Source: Bacillus inaquosorum KCTC 13429
GTDB lineage: Bacteria; Bacillota; Bacilli; Bacillales; Bacillaceae
Length of the DNA: 55,339 nucleotides
Reading direction: 5' to 3'
Assembly: GCF_000332645.1 (NCBI RefSeq)
Contig: NZ_AMXN01000012.1
Span: forward strand, 1-55,339
Position 1 is the stretch's first letter. Every line of letters starts with the position of its first letter. The translations under genes were made by a program, and so were the position numbers. Of this stretch, positions 30,061 to 40,412 are shown piece after piece. Under the pieces are notes generated by a model. It was not told the DNA's origin, ran no database searches, and saw nothing but the letters and a program-made list of their open reading frames with translations.

Positions 30061-30093
30061 AAAAACGCTTTGGTCTAGTGTCTACACCAAAGC
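30061..30093 (-). terminator. fin terminator
   Basis: GCTTTGGT/ACCAAAGC (30067-30074 with 30086-30093) followed by GTTTTT on the minus strand, directly after the fin stop codon. Confidence 0.8.
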
Positions 30094-30096
30094 TTT

Positions 30097-30327
30097 TTAT
30101 TGAATAAATGTGTGATGTTCGTGGTAATGCGGATTTCGGTCAAGCGCCTCTTGGCAATCTTCACATATCGTCGAAACATGGACATCTCCATTATCTTTAT
30201 AAGAAATCATATCGTTTCTTTCCTCGTTTGTTAAGTGCTGAAATCCAAGTGAGTCAGTCGATACCATGGAAGATTCAAGACTGCCTACTTTCACTCCGCA
30301 ATGACGACAATAATAATGCAAAGCCAT
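30097..30327 (-). CDS. fin: Anti-sigma-F factor Fin
   Basis: Fin (YabK) inhibits sigma-F to help the switch to sigma-G in the forespore. The 76-residue protein has two CxxC pairs (CRHC at about 7-10 and CEDC at about 55-58) that form a zinc ribbon, and a His-rich C-terminus. GGAGG is 8 nt before the ATG. Its sigma-F promoter overlaps the pth stop codon, forming a negative feedback loop on sigma-F. Confidence 0.94.
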   Translation of the reverse strand: MALHYYCRHCGVKVGSLESSMVSTDSLGFQHLTNEERNDMISYKDNGDVHVSTICEDCQEALDRNPHYHEHHTFIQ

Positions 30328-30362
30328 ACAAGGGACCTCCTGATGAAAAAGTCATTTTGGTG

Positions 30363-30392
30363 TAGTATGGACTTTGTTGATTCATTTTATAC
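30363..30392 (-). promoter_or_regulatory. fin: Sigma-F (or sigma-G) promoter of fin
   Basis: GTATA (30392-30388), 15 bp, GTCCATACTA (30372-30363). The -10 also contains CATACTA, a perfect sigma-G -10, so both forespore sigma factors may use it. It spans the pth stop codon. Confidence 0.78.
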
Positions 30393-30953
30393 CTTTGCGT
30401 TAAATTCGTTCATGACTTCTAAAAACGGTTTGCTCAGAGAAGCTTCACAAGCCTTCACAGATTTATCGACCGCTCCGTCAATCTCAGGTGCCTCCTCCTT
30501 GGTGAAGGAGCCCAACACATAATCAACGACCTTCATGCCGTTTACAGGCCGGCCGATTCCGATGCGTATGCGGTCAAACTCGGATGTTCCAAGATGTTGA
30601 ATCAGTGATTTGATGCCATTGTGCCCTCCAGCGCTTCCTTTCGTTCTTAAACGGATCTTGCCAGTCGGAAGATCAAGATCGTCGTAAATGACTGTCAAAT
30701 CTTCATTATCGACATCATAATAGTCCATTAAAGGCCGCAAACATTCTCCTGATAAATTCATATATGTAAGCGGTTTAACAAGTAGAACCTTTTTGCCGGA
30801 AACAAATCCGGTTCCGTATAATCCGTTAAATTTATTTTGATTCAGCTCAATATTCCATTCCTTCGCAAGCTGATCTATCACCATAAATCCGACATTATGC
30901 CGTGTATTTTCATAGTTCTTCCCGGGGTTTCCGAGACCGGCAATTACAAGCAT
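30387..30953 (-). CDS. pth: Peptidyl-tRNA hydrolase
   Basis: Pth (spoVC) frees tRNA from drop-off peptidyl-tRNA and is essential; a temperature-sensitive allele blocks late sporulation. The 188-residue protein has [16 protein letters not shown] (catalytic His in TRHN), [23 protein letters not shown] and [13 protein letters not shown] is 7 nt before ATG 30953. It is reached partly by readthrough from ctc. A small hairpin (CCCGC/GCGGG, 30982-30998) lies in its leader. Confidence 0.96.
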   Translation of the reverse strand: MLVIAGLGNPGKNYENTRHNVGFMVIDQLAKEWNIELNQNKFNGLYGTGFVSGKKVLLVKPLTYMNLSGECLRPLMDYYDVDNEDLTVIYDDLDLPTGKIRLRTKGSAGGHNGIKSLIQHLGTSEFDRIRIGIGRPVNGMKVVDYVLGSFTKEEAPEIDGAVDKSVKACEASLSKPFLEVMNEFNAKV

Positions 30954-31021
30954 GGCGAATCCTCCCTTAGTCACATAAACTCCCGCCTGCATAGCGGGCT
31001 ATAATTCTTCTCATTCTAGCA

Positions 31022-31049
31022 CAAAAGACGTAACCTCGGGAGGGTTACG
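31022..31049 (-). terminator. ctc terminator, probably leaky
   Basis: CGTAACC/GGTTACG (31029-31035 with 31043-31049) followed by only TCTTTTGT on the minus strand. The weak T run suits readthrough into pth. Confidence 0.6.
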
Positions 31050-31059
31050 CCTTAAGCTA

Positions 31060-31677
31060 TTATTGTTCTTTGTTTTCACCTTCAGGCTGAGCATCGGCAG
31101 ATTCCTCTTCATCTATCTCAGCTGCTTCCTGCTGCTGCGGAGGAAGGATAGAAGCTACGACCTCATCTGATTCATGATTAAAGGAGTAGTCACTGCCAGC
31201 AGGCAAATCCGCAATAGTCAGTACTTCATTTACATCGAGTTTTGAAATATCAGCCTCAATCGTTTGCGGAATGGCTTTTGGCTTAGCCTTTACAGTAAGT
31301 GCATACAGCGGCTGCTGCAATACGCCTCCGTTTTTCACTCCAATGGCTTCTCCGGTCAGATGAATCGGAACTTCCACCTCAATGTCTTCACTCATATTGA
31401 CAACTTGAAAGTCAGCATGAGTGATTTCATTTTTCAGCGGGTCCGTTTGCAGGTCTGTTACCATGACAGAATGTTTTTCTCCGCTGACGTCAAGCGTGAT
31501 GACTGTATTTTTACCTTCGTCCCTCAGCGTTTTGATCAGCTCCACACTGTCTAATGATACAGGTTTGTTTCCCGTGTCTTTCCCATATATGATACCTGGA
31601 ACATGTCCTGAAGTACGGATATTCCGAAGAGACGAACGAGTAAAGTCCGTTCTTTCTTTTGCCGTTATTGTTGCCAT
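31060..31677 (-). CDS. ctc: Ribosomal protein bL25, general stress form (Ctc)
   Basis: Ctc is the L25/TL5 homologue that binds 5S rRNA and joins the ribosome under stress. The 205-residue protein has the L25 domain (about 1-90; RNIRTSGHVPGIIYG) and the TL5 C-terminal beta domain (about 95-180; VPIHLTGEAIGVKNGGVLQQ). A very acidic tail follows. It has a perfect sigma-B promoter directly after prs, so it is induced by general stress. Confidence 0.96.
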   Translation of the reverse strand: MATITAKERTDFTRSSLRNIRTSGHVPGIIYGKDTGNKPVSLDSVELIKTLRDEGKNTVITLDVSGEKHSVMVTDLQTDPLKNEITHADFQVVNMSEDIEVEVPIHLTGEAIGVKNGGVLQQPLYALTVKAKPKAIPQTIEADISKLDVNEVLTIADLPAGSDYSFNHESDEVVASILPPQQQEAAEIDEEESADAQPEGENKEQ

Positions 31678-31721
31678 ATTCAGCACCATCCTATTATCGT
31701 TTTATTGTCCTATTACAAACA

Positions 31722-31747
31722 ATACCCATAACGATAAGGATTTAAAC
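31722..31747 (-). promoter_or_regulatory. ctc: Sigma-B promoter of ctc
   Basis: GTTTAA (31747-31742), 14-bp spacer, GGGTAT (31727-31722). It matches the sigma-B consensus and is the classical ctc promoter. It begins about 14 bp after the prs stop. Confidence 0.95.
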
Positions 31748-31760
31748 CTCAAATATCGGT

Positions 31761-32714
31761 TTAGCTGAACAGATAGCTAACTGATTGCTGCTCATGAACG
31801 CGAATAATCGCTTCAGCCAGAAGCGGTCCGACTGAAAGCTGCTTGAACCGTTCAATTTTCTTTTCTTCAGGAAGCTTGATGCTGTTTGTCACAACAAGCT
31901 CTTTAATTGTTGAATTATTAATCCGTTCAACAGCAGGGCCTGATAGTACAGGGTGTGTACAGCATGCATATACTTCTTTCGCCCCGTTTTCAACGAGCGC
32001 ATTAGCAGCAAGTGTAATGGTACCTGCAGTATCAATAATGTCATCGATCAGGATAGCGGTCTTCCCTTCGATATTACCAACAATATTCATGACTTCCGCC
32101 ACGTTTGGACGCGGACGGCGTTTATCGATAATCGCAATCGGCGCTTTTAGTCGGTCAGCCAGTTTGCGGGCGCGTGTCACACCGCCGTGGTCTGGTGAAA
32201 CAATGACGATATCTTCAAGGTTTTTGCCTTCAAAATATTCTCCTAAAATCGGAACACCCATTAAGTGGTCAATCGGTATATCAAAGAATCCTTGAATTTG
32301 CGGCGCATGCAGGTCAAGTGCAATCACACGAGTCGCACCGGCTGTTTCAAGCAGGTTAGCGAAAAGTTTTGCTGTGATTGGCTCACGGGATCTTGCTTTT
32401 CTGTCTTGACGCGCATAACCGTAATAAGGAATAACAATGTTAATCGTTTTTGCAGAAGCGCGTTTTAACGCATCTACCATAATCAGCAGTTCCATAATAT
32501 GCTCGTTAACGGGGTCACTTGTAGACTGGATGATATAACAGTCACATCCGCGAATACTTTCTTCGATATTAATTTGGACTTCCCCATCACTAAATCTTGT
32601 GACAGAACATTTCCCTAATTGAACTCCAACTATATCTGCGATTTCTTTTGCAAGCTCTGGATTCGAATTCAAAGAAAAAATCTTTAAATTCTTATCTCCG
32701 TATTGATTAGACAT
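31761..32714 (-). CDS. prs: Ribose-phosphate pyrophosphokinase (PRPP synthase)
   Basis: Prs makes PRPP from ribose-5-phosphate and ATP, feeding purine, pyrimidine, His, Trp and NAD synthesis. The class I, 317-residue protein has RFSDGE, the catalytic flexible loop [14 protein letters not shown] (97-110), the metal-binding [11 protein letters not shown] and the PRPP loop [13 protein letters not shown] (220-232). GGAGG is 7 nt before the ATG. It follows glmU by 22 bp. Confidence 0.97.
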
Positions 32715-32736
32715 GGATAAACCTCCGAATTTAGGA

Positions 32737-34107
32737 TTATTTTTTATGAATATTTTTCACATAATCGTCTTTATTTACTTGTCTCGCTCTGGCAATAGCA
32801 AGCGCTTTTCCAGGTACATCTTCCGTAACAGTTGAACCTGCCGCTACATAAGCGCCTTCTCCGACTGTGACAGGGGCAACCAAGTTGGAGTTGCAGCCGA
32901 TAAACGCGCCGTCTTCAATTTTCGTCAAATATTTATTCTTTCCATCATAATTGACAGTTATTGAACCGCAGCCCAAGTTTACATCTGTGCCTACCTCAGC
33001 ATCACCGACATAGCTTAAATGAGAAGCCTTGCTTCGGTCTCCGAATTGAGTCTTTTTGATTTCAACAAAATTCCCGATCTTCACTTCATTCCCGATGACA
33101 GAATCAGGTCTGATGTGAGCAAAAGGTCCTATGTTTACATCATTCCCCACTTTACTGTGATTGACTACCGATTGTTTAATGACCGTACGGCTTCCAATTG
33201 AACTATTCATAATCTCTGTATGAGGGCCGATAATCGTATCTTCTCCGATTTGCACCTCACCTTTAATCACAGTTCCAGGATAAATCACAGTATCGCTTCC
33301 GATGACAGCGTCAGGAGAAATATACGTGTTCATCGGGTCAATCAGCGTTACGCCATTTTGCATATGCCTTTTATTAATACGCTCTTTCATAAATTGTTCT
33401 GCCTGAGAAAGAGCAACTCTATCATTAACTCCGAGCGTTTCTTGGAAATTACCAGTCTGGTAAGCGGCAACAGTTTCGCCTTCGTTTTTAAGAATCTCTA
33501 TGACATCCGGCAAATAATACTCGCCTTGAGCATTATCATTAGACACCTGATCAATGGCCCGAAATAGTGCTTCATTATCAAAGCAATACGTGCCGGTATT
33601 GATCTCAGTCACAAGACGTTCCTCTTCAGAGGCGTCCTTATGCTCAACGATTTTTTGAACCGCTCCGTTTGCGCCGCGAATAATACGGCCGTATCCGGTT
33701 GGATCTTCTGCAACCGCAGTTAAAATCGTAGCTTTCGCTTCTCTTTGTGTATGTTCTTTCAGCATCTGTTCCATTGTCTCTGCTGTTAAAAGCGGCGTAT
33801 CTCCGCAAATGACAATCGTGACGCCTTTTTCGTCAGCAAGAAATGGCTGTGCCTGTTTTACCGCATGAGCAGTGCCAAGCTGTTCTGCTTGAAGCGCGTA
33901 CTCGCTTTTATCACTAAGCTGCTTTTTCACTTCTTCCGCACCATGTCCGACAATCGTGACGAGCTTTGATAAAGATAACTTTAAGGCTTCGTCCACGACG
34001 TGCTCTACCATAGGCTTACCGCAAACTGGATGAAGGACTTTATAAAGCTTCGATTTCATTCTCGTTCCTTGTCCAGCCGCTAAAACAACTGCAAACCGCT
34101 TATCCAT
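32737..34107 (-). CDS. glmU: Bifunctional GlcNAc-1-P uridyltransferase / GlcN-1-P acetyltransferase
   Basis: GlmU (gcaD) makes UDP-GlcNAc for peptidoglycan and teichoic acids. The 456-residue protein has an N-terminal nucleotidyltransferase domain ([13 protein letters not shown], about 7-19; GTAHAV; CGDTPLL) and a C-terminal left-handed beta-helix of hexapeptide repeats for acetylation (from about 250, ending with [12 protein letters not shown]). GGAGG is 7 nt before the ATG and a sigma-A promoter lies upstream. Confidence 0.97.
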   Translation of the reverse strand: MDKRFAVVLAAGQGTRMKSKLYKVLHPVCGKPMVEHVVDEALKLSLSKLVTIVGHGAEEVKKQLSDKSEYALQAEQLGTAHAVKQAQPFLADEKGVTIVICGDTPLLTAETMEQMLKEHTQREAKATILTAVAEDPTGYGRIIRGANGAVQKIVEHKDASEEERLVTEINTGTYCFDNEALFRAIDQVSNDNAQGEYYLPDVIEILKNEGETVAAYQTGNFQETLGVNDRVALSQAEQFMKERINKRHMQNGVTLIDPMNTYISPDAVIGSDTVIYPGTVIKGEVQIGEDTIIGPHTEIMNSSIGSRTVIKQSVVNHSKVGNDVNIGPFAHIRPDSVIGNEVKIGNFVEIKKTQFGDRSKASHLSYVGDAEVGTDVNLGCGSITVNYDGKNKYLTKIEDGAFIGCNSNLVAPVTVGEGAYVAAGSTVTEDVPGKALAIARARQVNKDDYVKNIHKK

Positions 34108-34142
34108 TTATTGGCCTCCAATATCCCTTTTATCCATAGAAA

Positions 34143-34171
34143 AATATATCCTAAATATCTTCTGATTTCAA
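34143..34171 (-). promoter_or_regulatory. glmU: glmU-prs sigma-A promoter
   Basis: TTGAAA (34171-34166), 17 bp, TATATT (34148-34143). Two imperfect TTGCACTxxAT direct repeats lie just upstream in the gap, of unknown meaning. Confidence 0.75.
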
Positions 34172-34231
34172 GGAGACTTCATGAAGTGCAAGAATTTTCT
34201 ATTGAGTGCAATTAAGTTTGAAAAATCAGAA

Positions 34232-34283
34232 TTAAAAAAGGACTGCCGGCAAAAGGCTTTTGTCAGCCCTTTCAGCAGTCCTT
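34232..34283 (-). terminator. spoVG terminator
   Basis: A long stem: AAGGACTGC (34238-34246) with GCAGTCCTT (34275-34283), plus inner pairing, followed by six T on the minus strand. Confidence 0.92.
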
Positions 34284-34299
34284 GCTTTTTGGTTATTTT

Positions 34300-34593
34300 T
34301 TAAGAAGCTCCAGCTTCTTCGAATTCTAATGCTTCAGTGTCACCCAGACGATGATACTCATTTAACACGGCATCTTGAATCTTTCCTCGCGTGCTTGAAT
34401 TAATTGGATGAGCAATATCGCGGAACTCTCCATCAGGGGTGCGTTTACTCGGCATCGCAACGAAAAGACCATTGTTTCCATCAATCACACGAATATCATG
34501 TACAACAAATTCGTGATCCAGCGTGATGGATGCAATCGCTCTCATGCGACCATCGGTATTCACGCGGCGTAATCTTACGTCAGTAACTTCCAC
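34300..34593 (-). CDS. spoVG: RNA/DNA-binding regulator SpoVG
   Basis: SpoVG is a 97-residue conserved regulator that binds nucleic acid and affects asymmetric septation and cortex formation. The family core is [34 protein letters not shown] and [11 protein letters not shown]. The start is GTG at 34593, with a very strong GGTGGTGA 6 nt upstream. It is transcribed by sigma-H from a well-known promoter that AbrB represses, so abrB in this window acts on it in trans. Confidence 0.97.
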   Translation of the reverse strand: MEVTDVRLRRVNTDGRMRAIASITLDHEFVVHDIRVIDGNNGLFVAMPSKRTPDGEFRDIAHPINSSTRGKIQDAVLNEYHRLGDTEALEFEEAGAS

Positions 34594-34635
34594 AGTAGTT
34601 CACCACCTTTTCCCTATATAAAAGCATTAGTTTAT

Positions 34636-34664
34636 CAATTCCACGATTTTTTCCGAAATCCTGC
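34636..34664 (-). promoter_or_regulatory. spoVG: Sigma-H promoter of spoVG
   Basis: GCAGGATTT (34664-34656) and GTGGAATTG (34644-34636), 11 bp apart, match the sigma-H consensus and the published spoVG promoter. A very A+T-rich block (34665-34700) lies upstream, the known activating and AbrB-bound region. Confidence 0.93.
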
Positions 34665-34744
34665 TCGTTTTTAAAATATTTTTTGAAAAAATAGGATATA
34701 GTTACACAATTAGGTCATAACACTTTTATTTCGGGCATAAGGTA

Positions 34745-34785
34745 AATAAAAAAGTGATTCCGAGCTCACCCAGAATCACTTTTTC
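34745..34785 (-). terminator. ridA terminator, symmetric (could work both ways)
   Basis: AGTGATTC/GAATCACT (34753-34760 with 34773-34780), flanked by an A run and a T run. It ends the purR-ridA transcript and shields the spoVG promoter. Confidence 0.88.
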
Positions 34786-34788
34786 TTA

Positions 34789-35166
34789 TTATTTTACCAA
34801 TGCAATAACTTCGATCTCGACCAGCGCGTCCTTCGGGAGTCTCGCGACTTCAACACAGGATCTCGCCGGTTTGTGTGTGTCAAAATATTGTCCGTACACT
34901 TCGTTTACTTCCGCAAACTGTTCCATATCCGCGATAAATACAGTTGCTTTTACAACTGTTTCAAAAGAAGCGCCTGCTTCTTCCAGCACCGCTTTTAAGT
35001 TGCTGAATACTTGATGAGTCTGCTCCTTAATATCACCGTTCACCATTTCGCCTGAAGGAGTTAAAGGAATTTGACCTGAGCTGTAAAACATATTATTTAC
35101 GATAATCCCTTGTGAATAAGGCCCGATTGCCGCTGGGGCATGTTTTGTGTGGACTGCTTTTGTCAT
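34789..35166 (-). CDS. ridA: Enamine/imine deaminase RidA
   Basis: RidA (YabJ, YjgF family) hydrolyses reactive enamines such as 2-aminoacrylate from PLP enzymes. The 125-residue trimer-forming protein has AIGPYSQ, SSGQIPL, the catalytic Arg102 in PARSCVEV and the closing VEIEVIA. Its start overlaps the purR stop by 4 bp, so it is coupled to purR; in the literature it influences purine repression. Confidence 0.96.
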
Positions 35167-36020
35167 GATTCTGTCTCTCCATTCTTCAAAAGATTGTCTT
35201 TAAAAAAACGCAGAAAATTGCCATTCTGAATTTCAATGGACTTCTCTTTCATGTTGATGGTTGAAAGAGTAAGAAGTGACATATATTCATCAACAAGACG
35301 CTCATCTACTCCTTCGGCTTCAACCAAGACGCCGATCCCCGCCACATTTGCGTTAAACTCATCCAACAGGTTAATCATACCATTAATTGTGCCGCCTGCT
35401 TTCATAAAGTCATCAATAATGAGTACGTTTGAACCCGTTTTCATGCTTCTTTTCGCTAGTGACATTGTTTGAATGCGGTTTGAGGAACCTGAGACGTAAT
35501 TAATGCTGACTGTGGATCCTTCTGTTACCTTGTTGTCTTTGCGAACGATGACGACAGGGACATTCAGATAGCTCGCAGCTGCGTACGCCAAAGGGATGCC
35601 TTTCGTGGCAACGGTCATGACTACATCAATTTCGCGGTCTGCAAACACAGAAGCAAACAGCTTCCCTACCTTGGAGAGTACAGATGGCTTTCCTAAGATA
35701 TCCGTTAAATATACATAACCGCCCGGAAGGATACGCTCAGGATTTGCCAGCGACTGTCCAAGTGTCTGCACAAACTCTTCAGCTTCAGCCTGCTTCATTT
35801 TCGGAATATATTTGACGCCTCCCGCAGCTCCGGGAACAGTAAGTAAAGTACCGATCCCCTGCTGCTCAAAGGTTTGCTTAATAATCGTTAAATCTTCACT
35901 GATCGATGATTTTGCAGATTCATACCGCTCAGAAAAAAAGGTTAGCGGTATTAACTCGTGCGGATGGGTTAACAAGTAATTTGTTAAGTCCACCAATCTG
36001 CCGCTGCGACGAAACTTCAT
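35163..36020 (-). CDS. purR: Purine operon repressor PurR
   Basis: PurR represses purine synthesis and transport genes, and PRPP is the inducer. The 285-residue protein has an N-terminal winged helix (about 1-70; [15 protein letters not shown]) and a C-terminal PRT-like domain that binds but does not use PRPP ([12 protein letters not shown] near 200-211). GGGGG is 7 nt before ATG 36020. Its promoter carries PurBox-like sites, so it probably controls itself. Confidence 0.97.
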
Positions 36021-36033
36021 GAACTTACCCCCA

Positions 36034-36077
36034 AAATCCGAATATTTTAAGATCAATATAACTTAACATACGGATTT
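36034..36077 (-). promoter_or_regulatory. purR: Pair of PurBox-like operators at purR
   Basis: AAATCCGAATATT on the plus strand (36034-36046) matches AWWWCCGAACWWT at 12 of 13 positions. AAATCCGTATGTT on the minus strand (36077-36065) matches 10 of 13. The inverted pair, 18 bp apart, covers the purR promoter and leader, as expected for autoregulation. Confidence 0.7.
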
Positions 36078-36083
36078 AATCAA
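36055..36083 (-). promoter_or_regulatory. purR: purR sigma-A promoter
   Basis: TTGATT (36083-36078), 17 bp, TATATT (36060-36055). The -35 overlaps the last codons of ispE. Confidence 0.7.
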
Positions 36084-36945
36084 GAGCGTTCTGTTCGCCG
36101 ATCATTCTTACCGCATAAACTTGATCGCAGAAGCCTCTTAACCCGTTATAAATTCTTTGCACCTTCGACTCATACTGAACCAGCCCAAACACAGTCGGGC
36201 CGCTCCCGCTCATTAACACGGCATCTGCGCCAAAGCGTTTCATCTGGTTTTTGATCATCGCGACTTCAGGATGCATATCAAGCGTAACAGATTCAAGCAC
36301 ATTGCCTAAACGGCTGCACATCTTTTGAAAACTCTTTTCCTCTATAGCCTCAATCATGCCTTGTACATCCGGATGTTCTACATCATCCAGCTTCAGCTGT
36401 CTGTACACCTCAGCAGTTGAAACACCGATTGTCGGCTTCGCTAAAATGACCCAGCAGTGCGGAGGCGTGCTGATGTGTTTAATTTTCTCACCTCGTCCTG
36501 TTGCTAGTGCAGTCCCGCCATAGACACAAAATGAAACGTCGGAGCCAATTTCCGCTCCAAGCTCAGCAAGCGTTTCTGCAGAAAGATTTAAATTCCACAG
36601 TTTGTTCAGCCCTCTGAGCGTCGCAGCCGCATCACTGCTTCCGCCGGCAAGACCGGCAGCCACCGGAATCACCTTCGTAATCATGATGGAAACTCCCTTT
36701 TTCACGTTGTATCTGTCCTTGATCAGCTTGGCAGCCTGATAAGCTAAGTTTCTTTGGTCATCAGGCACAAAACGGTTGTGGGAGGAAACCCTCACTTCAT
36801 CCTCTGCCAGCTCCGTCAATTCAATCCGATCCGCTAAATCAATCGTCGTCATGATCATTTCGACTTCATGATAGCCATCCGGGCGTTTTCGGGTTACGTC
36901 AAGTGACAGATTGATCTTTGCTGGCGCTTTTTCTAAAATACGCAT
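36076..36945 (-). CDS. ispE: CDP-ME kinase of the MEP isoprenoid pathway
   Basis: IspE phosphorylates 4-diphosphocytidyl-2-C-methylerythritol. It is an essential GHMP kinase of 289 residues: [12 protein letters not shown] at the N-terminus, the ATP loop [17 protein letters not shown] (about 94-110) and the C-terminal [19 protein letters not shown] is 5 nt before ATG 36945. No terminator is visible after it, and the purR promoter starts on its stop codon. Confidence 0.97.
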   Translation of the reverse strand: MRILEKAPAKINLSLDVTRKRPDGYHEVEMIMTTIDLADRIELTELAEDEVRVSSHNRFVPDDQRNLAYQAAKLIKDRYNVKKGVSIMITKVIPVAAGLAGGSSDAAATLRGLNKLWNLNLSAETLAELGAEIGSDVSFCVYGGTALATGRGEKIKHISTPPHCWVILAKPTIGVSTAEVYRQLKLDDVEHPDVQGMIEAIEEKSFQKMCSRLGNVLESVTLDMHPEVAMIKNQMKRFGADAVLMSGSGPTVFGLVQYESKVQRIYNGLRGFCDQVYAVRMIGEQNALD

Positions 36946-36984
36946 AGCTTTCACCTACTTCTCCATCTAAACATAAGTATGAAC

Positions 36985-37013
36985 ATTGTATCACATTTGA
37001 AGTACAGGATGAA
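36985..37013 (-). promoter_or_regulatory. ispE: ispE promoter (extended -10)
   Basis: TTCATC (37013-37008), 17 bp, TACAAT (36990-36985) with TGA just before it. The -35 is weak. Confidence 0.5.
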
Positions 37014-37052
37014 CATATCCATATTGCGGCCCATTATGTATTTATATCCAAC

Positions 37053-37083
37053 ACAAAAAACCGGGGAACGGCACGTCCCCCGG
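37053..37083 (-). terminator. sspF terminator
   Basis: CCGGGG/CCCCGG (37061-37066 with 37078-37083) followed by six T on the minus strand. Confidence 0.88.
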
Positions 37084-37092
37084 GTCACATCC

Positions 37093-37278
37093 TTATCGGT
37101 TATTCTGATTCTGAGCCATTTGCTGTTCGGCGATTTCAATGGCGCGCTTTACCATGTTACCGGCATCGCGAGCCCGAATTTCGCCCCAGCCGCCATTTTT
37201 GACTGTGTCATAAAAACCAAGGTCTTTAGCCAGCTCATATTTAAACTCATCTGACATAACTCCACGACGTCTGCCCAA
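37093..37278 (-). CDS. sspF: Minor alpha/beta-type small acid-soluble spore protein
   Basis: SspF coats forespore DNA and protects it from UV and chemicals; the germination protease cleaves it. The 61-residue protein starts [10 protein letters not shown] and contains [26 protein letters not shown] and a Gln/Asn-rich end. TTG 37278 is preferred, with AAGGGG 9 nt upstream; a longer in-frame extension (to 37431) is hydrophobic, lacks family similarity and runs into the veg terminator. Confidence 0.93.
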   Translation of the reverse strand: MGRRRGVMSDEFKYELAKDLGFYDTVKNGGWGEIRARDAGNMVKRAIEIAEQQMAQNQNNR

Positions 37279-37327
37279 ACGAAACAACCCCTTTTTTAGA
37301 AGTGATAGCCATTCGTGCACGTCACGA

Positions 37328-37358
37328 TAATATGTGACTGTTTTATCTTTTGTTAAAT
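37328..37358 (-). promoter_or_regulatory. sspF: Sigma-G-type promoter of sspF
   Basis: CATATTA (37334-37328) is a good sigma-G -10, about 50 bp before the start codon. The -35 near 37352-37358 is not a clear match. Confidence 0.45.
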
Positions 37359-37404
37359 CAGATGGAACTTTCGTTAAAATTACTGGAAACCAAAAAAGGG
37401 CAAA

Positions 37405-37434
37405 ACAAAAAGCAGTAAACAAAAGGTTCACTGC
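37405..37434 (-). terminator. veg terminator
   Basis: GCAGTAAAC/GTTCACTGC (37412-37420 with 37426-37434, one G-T pair) followed by TTTTTGTTTT on the minus strand. Confidence 0.82.
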
Positions 37435-37437
37435 CCG

Positions 37438-37698
37438 TTAAAATGCTACTGAGCTTGCGGCGTCATCATTAAATGTCAGCTCAACAGTCTCAGTCAAAAT
37501 ATCAGCATAACTGTATGAAACTCTTTCAAACGAGTTCTCGTCTTGATCTAGTTGTATCACAAAAACAGAAGGGTACGTCTCAGCTAAAATGCCCGAACGC
37601 TCAATCGTTTTTCGGCGGCCACCGTTTGCTTTTAACGTCAGCCTTTTACCTAAATTCCCATCAAGCGATCTTTTAATATCGGACAACGTCTTCGCCAT
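37438..37698 (-). CDS. veg: Veg protein (biofilm regulator)
   Basis: Veg is a small, abundant protein reported to stimulate biofilm formation by counteracting SinR. The 86-residue protein has a basic N-terminal part ([23 protein letters not shown]) and a DUF1021 beta-rich remainder. GAGGTG lies 6 nt before ATG 37698. Two very strong promoters drive it, among the strongest vegetative promoters known in this species. Confidence 0.95.
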
Positions 37699-37719
37699 TG
37701 CATCCACCTCACTACATTT

Positions 37720-37748
37720 ATTGTACAACACGAGCCCATTTTTGTCAA
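37720..37748 (-). promoter_or_regulatory. veg: veg sigma-A promoter, proximal
   Basis: TTGACA (37748-37743), 17 bp, TACAAT (37725-37720): the classic veg promoter. Confidence 0.95.
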
Positions 37749-37759
37749 ATAAAATTTAA

Positions 37760-37789
37760 ATTATATCAACGTTAATAAGACGTTGTCAA
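37760..37789 (-). promoter_or_regulatory. veg: veg sigma-A promoter, distal
   Basis: A second promoter 40 bp upstream: TTGACA (37789-37784), 18 bp, TATAAT (37765-37760), both hexamers perfect. Confidence 0.85.
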
Positions 37790-37868
37790 TAAAATTATTT
37801 TGACAAAATTCTATGATTCCTCAATTATTTTCCGCAAGTTTCGGTAAATTATGTATCATTATGTAAAA

Positions 37869-37900
37869 TAAAAAACCCGCATAGATCTTCGATGCGGGTT
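37869..37900 (-). terminator. yabG terminator
   Basis: CCCGCAT/ATGCGGG (37876-37882 with 37892-37898) with a T run on the minus strand. Confidence 0.9.
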
Positions 37901-37908
37901 TTCATCTG

Positions 37909-38781
37909 TTAATTGGACTTATAAGGCATTCCAATTCTCAGCACTCCTCTTGTTTCAATACCTCCGAGCCCTTTCTCTCTTGTCAGCGTATTACGGAGCA
38001 CTTCCCATACATTGATTCGTTCCATAAACGGCGTAAAGCTGATTTTCGCAACGATATACACCGGATCAAGCGCATGGATGTTTACTCTTGATGGAGAACT
38101 CGCGAAATTTGCCCCCGCTTTTATGAGTGATTCAAAATGGGATTGGCAGGCCCCTGCAAAAATAACAAGCTGATCTAAGTGAGGGATCTTTTTTCGGGCG
38201 TTATGAACCGTTTCAACAAAGTGCTTTGAATGTCTGTACGCGTTCAAATCATCAATGCTGCCCTTTTGCTTCGAGTACGCATCATGTCCTGTTACCACCA
38301 GGATATCAGGTCGATATTTGTCGAGTAATTCTTCAATAGAAGCAGACATTTTCTTTTCATGGCAATGGATGCCGTAGACCGGCACTCCAATTTTTTTATA
38401 GACATTCAGGCATTTTTTCAGATACGCTTCATCACCATCCAGATGAAGCACCTTGCCCGGCATATGAAAATAATGCTCCTGATGCTGATATTGGCTTGTC
38501 GCATAGTACTCCTGCTTTTCTCTGAGCAGCTTATAATCCTGGCGGAGCAATTCGAGCGATTCATTCATTCTGCTCTCATCTTTCTTTTTCCGCATCATCT
38601 GCTCATCTTTTTTCACTGCTACCAGATCAGAAAAATCCGCATCAGCAATCAGCCTGACTGCATCGCCATGCAAAATGGCGATTGAATTTCCTTTGCTTGT
38701 TTGCTCTATTCCTATAATGCGAAACAAAACATCCATTTGATAAGATTTTCTGGCTACCATATCCCCTATTTGAAATTGCAC
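37909..38781 (-). CDS. yabG: Sporulation-specific protease YabG
   Basis: YabG processes spore coat proteins (for example SpoIVA and SafA) and conditions them for cross-linking. The 290-residue protein has a probable Cys/His dyad: His in VVTGHDAY (about 172) and Cys in FAGACQSH (about 218), as proposed for this clostripain-like family. The start is GTG at 38781 with GGAG 8 nt upstream. A sigma-K promoter puts it late in the mother cell. Confidence 0.94.
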   Translation of the reverse strand: MQFQIGDMVARKSYQMDVLFRIIGIEQTSKGNSIAILHGDAVRLIADADFSDLVAVKKDEQMMRKKKDESRMNESLELLRQDYKLLREKQEYYATSQYQHQEHYFHMPGKVLHLDGDEAYLKKCLNVYKKIGVPVYGIHCHEKKMSASIEELLDKYRPDILVVTGHDAYSKQKGSIDDLNAYRHSKHFVETVHNARKKIPHLDQLVIFAGACQSHFESLIKAGANFASSPSRVNIHALDPVYIVAKISFTPFMERINVWEVLRNTLTREKGLGGIETRGVLRIGMPYKSN

Positions 38782-38893
38782 GTTCCTCACTCCACACATA
38801 GACTAAGCCTCATCATGAAAGAAAGAGCCTTGAGAAAGCGCCTTTTTTCGCTGAGTCCAAGTTTTTCTTATCATTGAATTAAAGGTCCTTCTC

Positions 38894-38922
38894 TAGCCTA
38901 TGTAGCGGCAGTCCATGTGGTG
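38894..38922 (-). promoter_or_regulatory. yabG: Sigma-K promoter of yabG
   Basis: CACC (38922-38919), 16 bp, CATAGGCTA (38902-38894), fitting the AC-N16-CATAnnnTA consensus. The leader is about 110 nt. Confidence 0.75.
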
Positions 38923-38927
38923 CGCAA

Positions 38928-40373
<1,446 letters not shown>

Positions 40374-40412
40374 TATTTCCTCCAAGGTAAAATAAAAACT
40401 TTTGTATATTCA

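Noticed and set aside
30982..30998. CCCGC/GCGGG hairpin upstream of pth as a terminator
   Set aside because: The stem is only 5 bp and no T run follows on the minus strand; it may be a minor leader structure.
34170..34215. TTGCACTxxAT repeats before glmU as an operator
   Set aside because: Only two imperfect copies; I recognise no factor with this motif and they could be chance in A+T-rich sequence.
37093..37431. 112-residue version of SspF
   Set aside because: The extra N-terminus is hydrophobic and unrelated to spore proteins, and its start lies in the veg terminator. The TTG at 37278 has a proper ribosome site and gives the normal 61 residues.
37800..37835. Plus-strand promoter from the TTGACA upstream of veg
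   Set aside because: The hexamer 17 bp downstream is AATTAT, a poor -10, and only the minus-strand yabG lies beyond.
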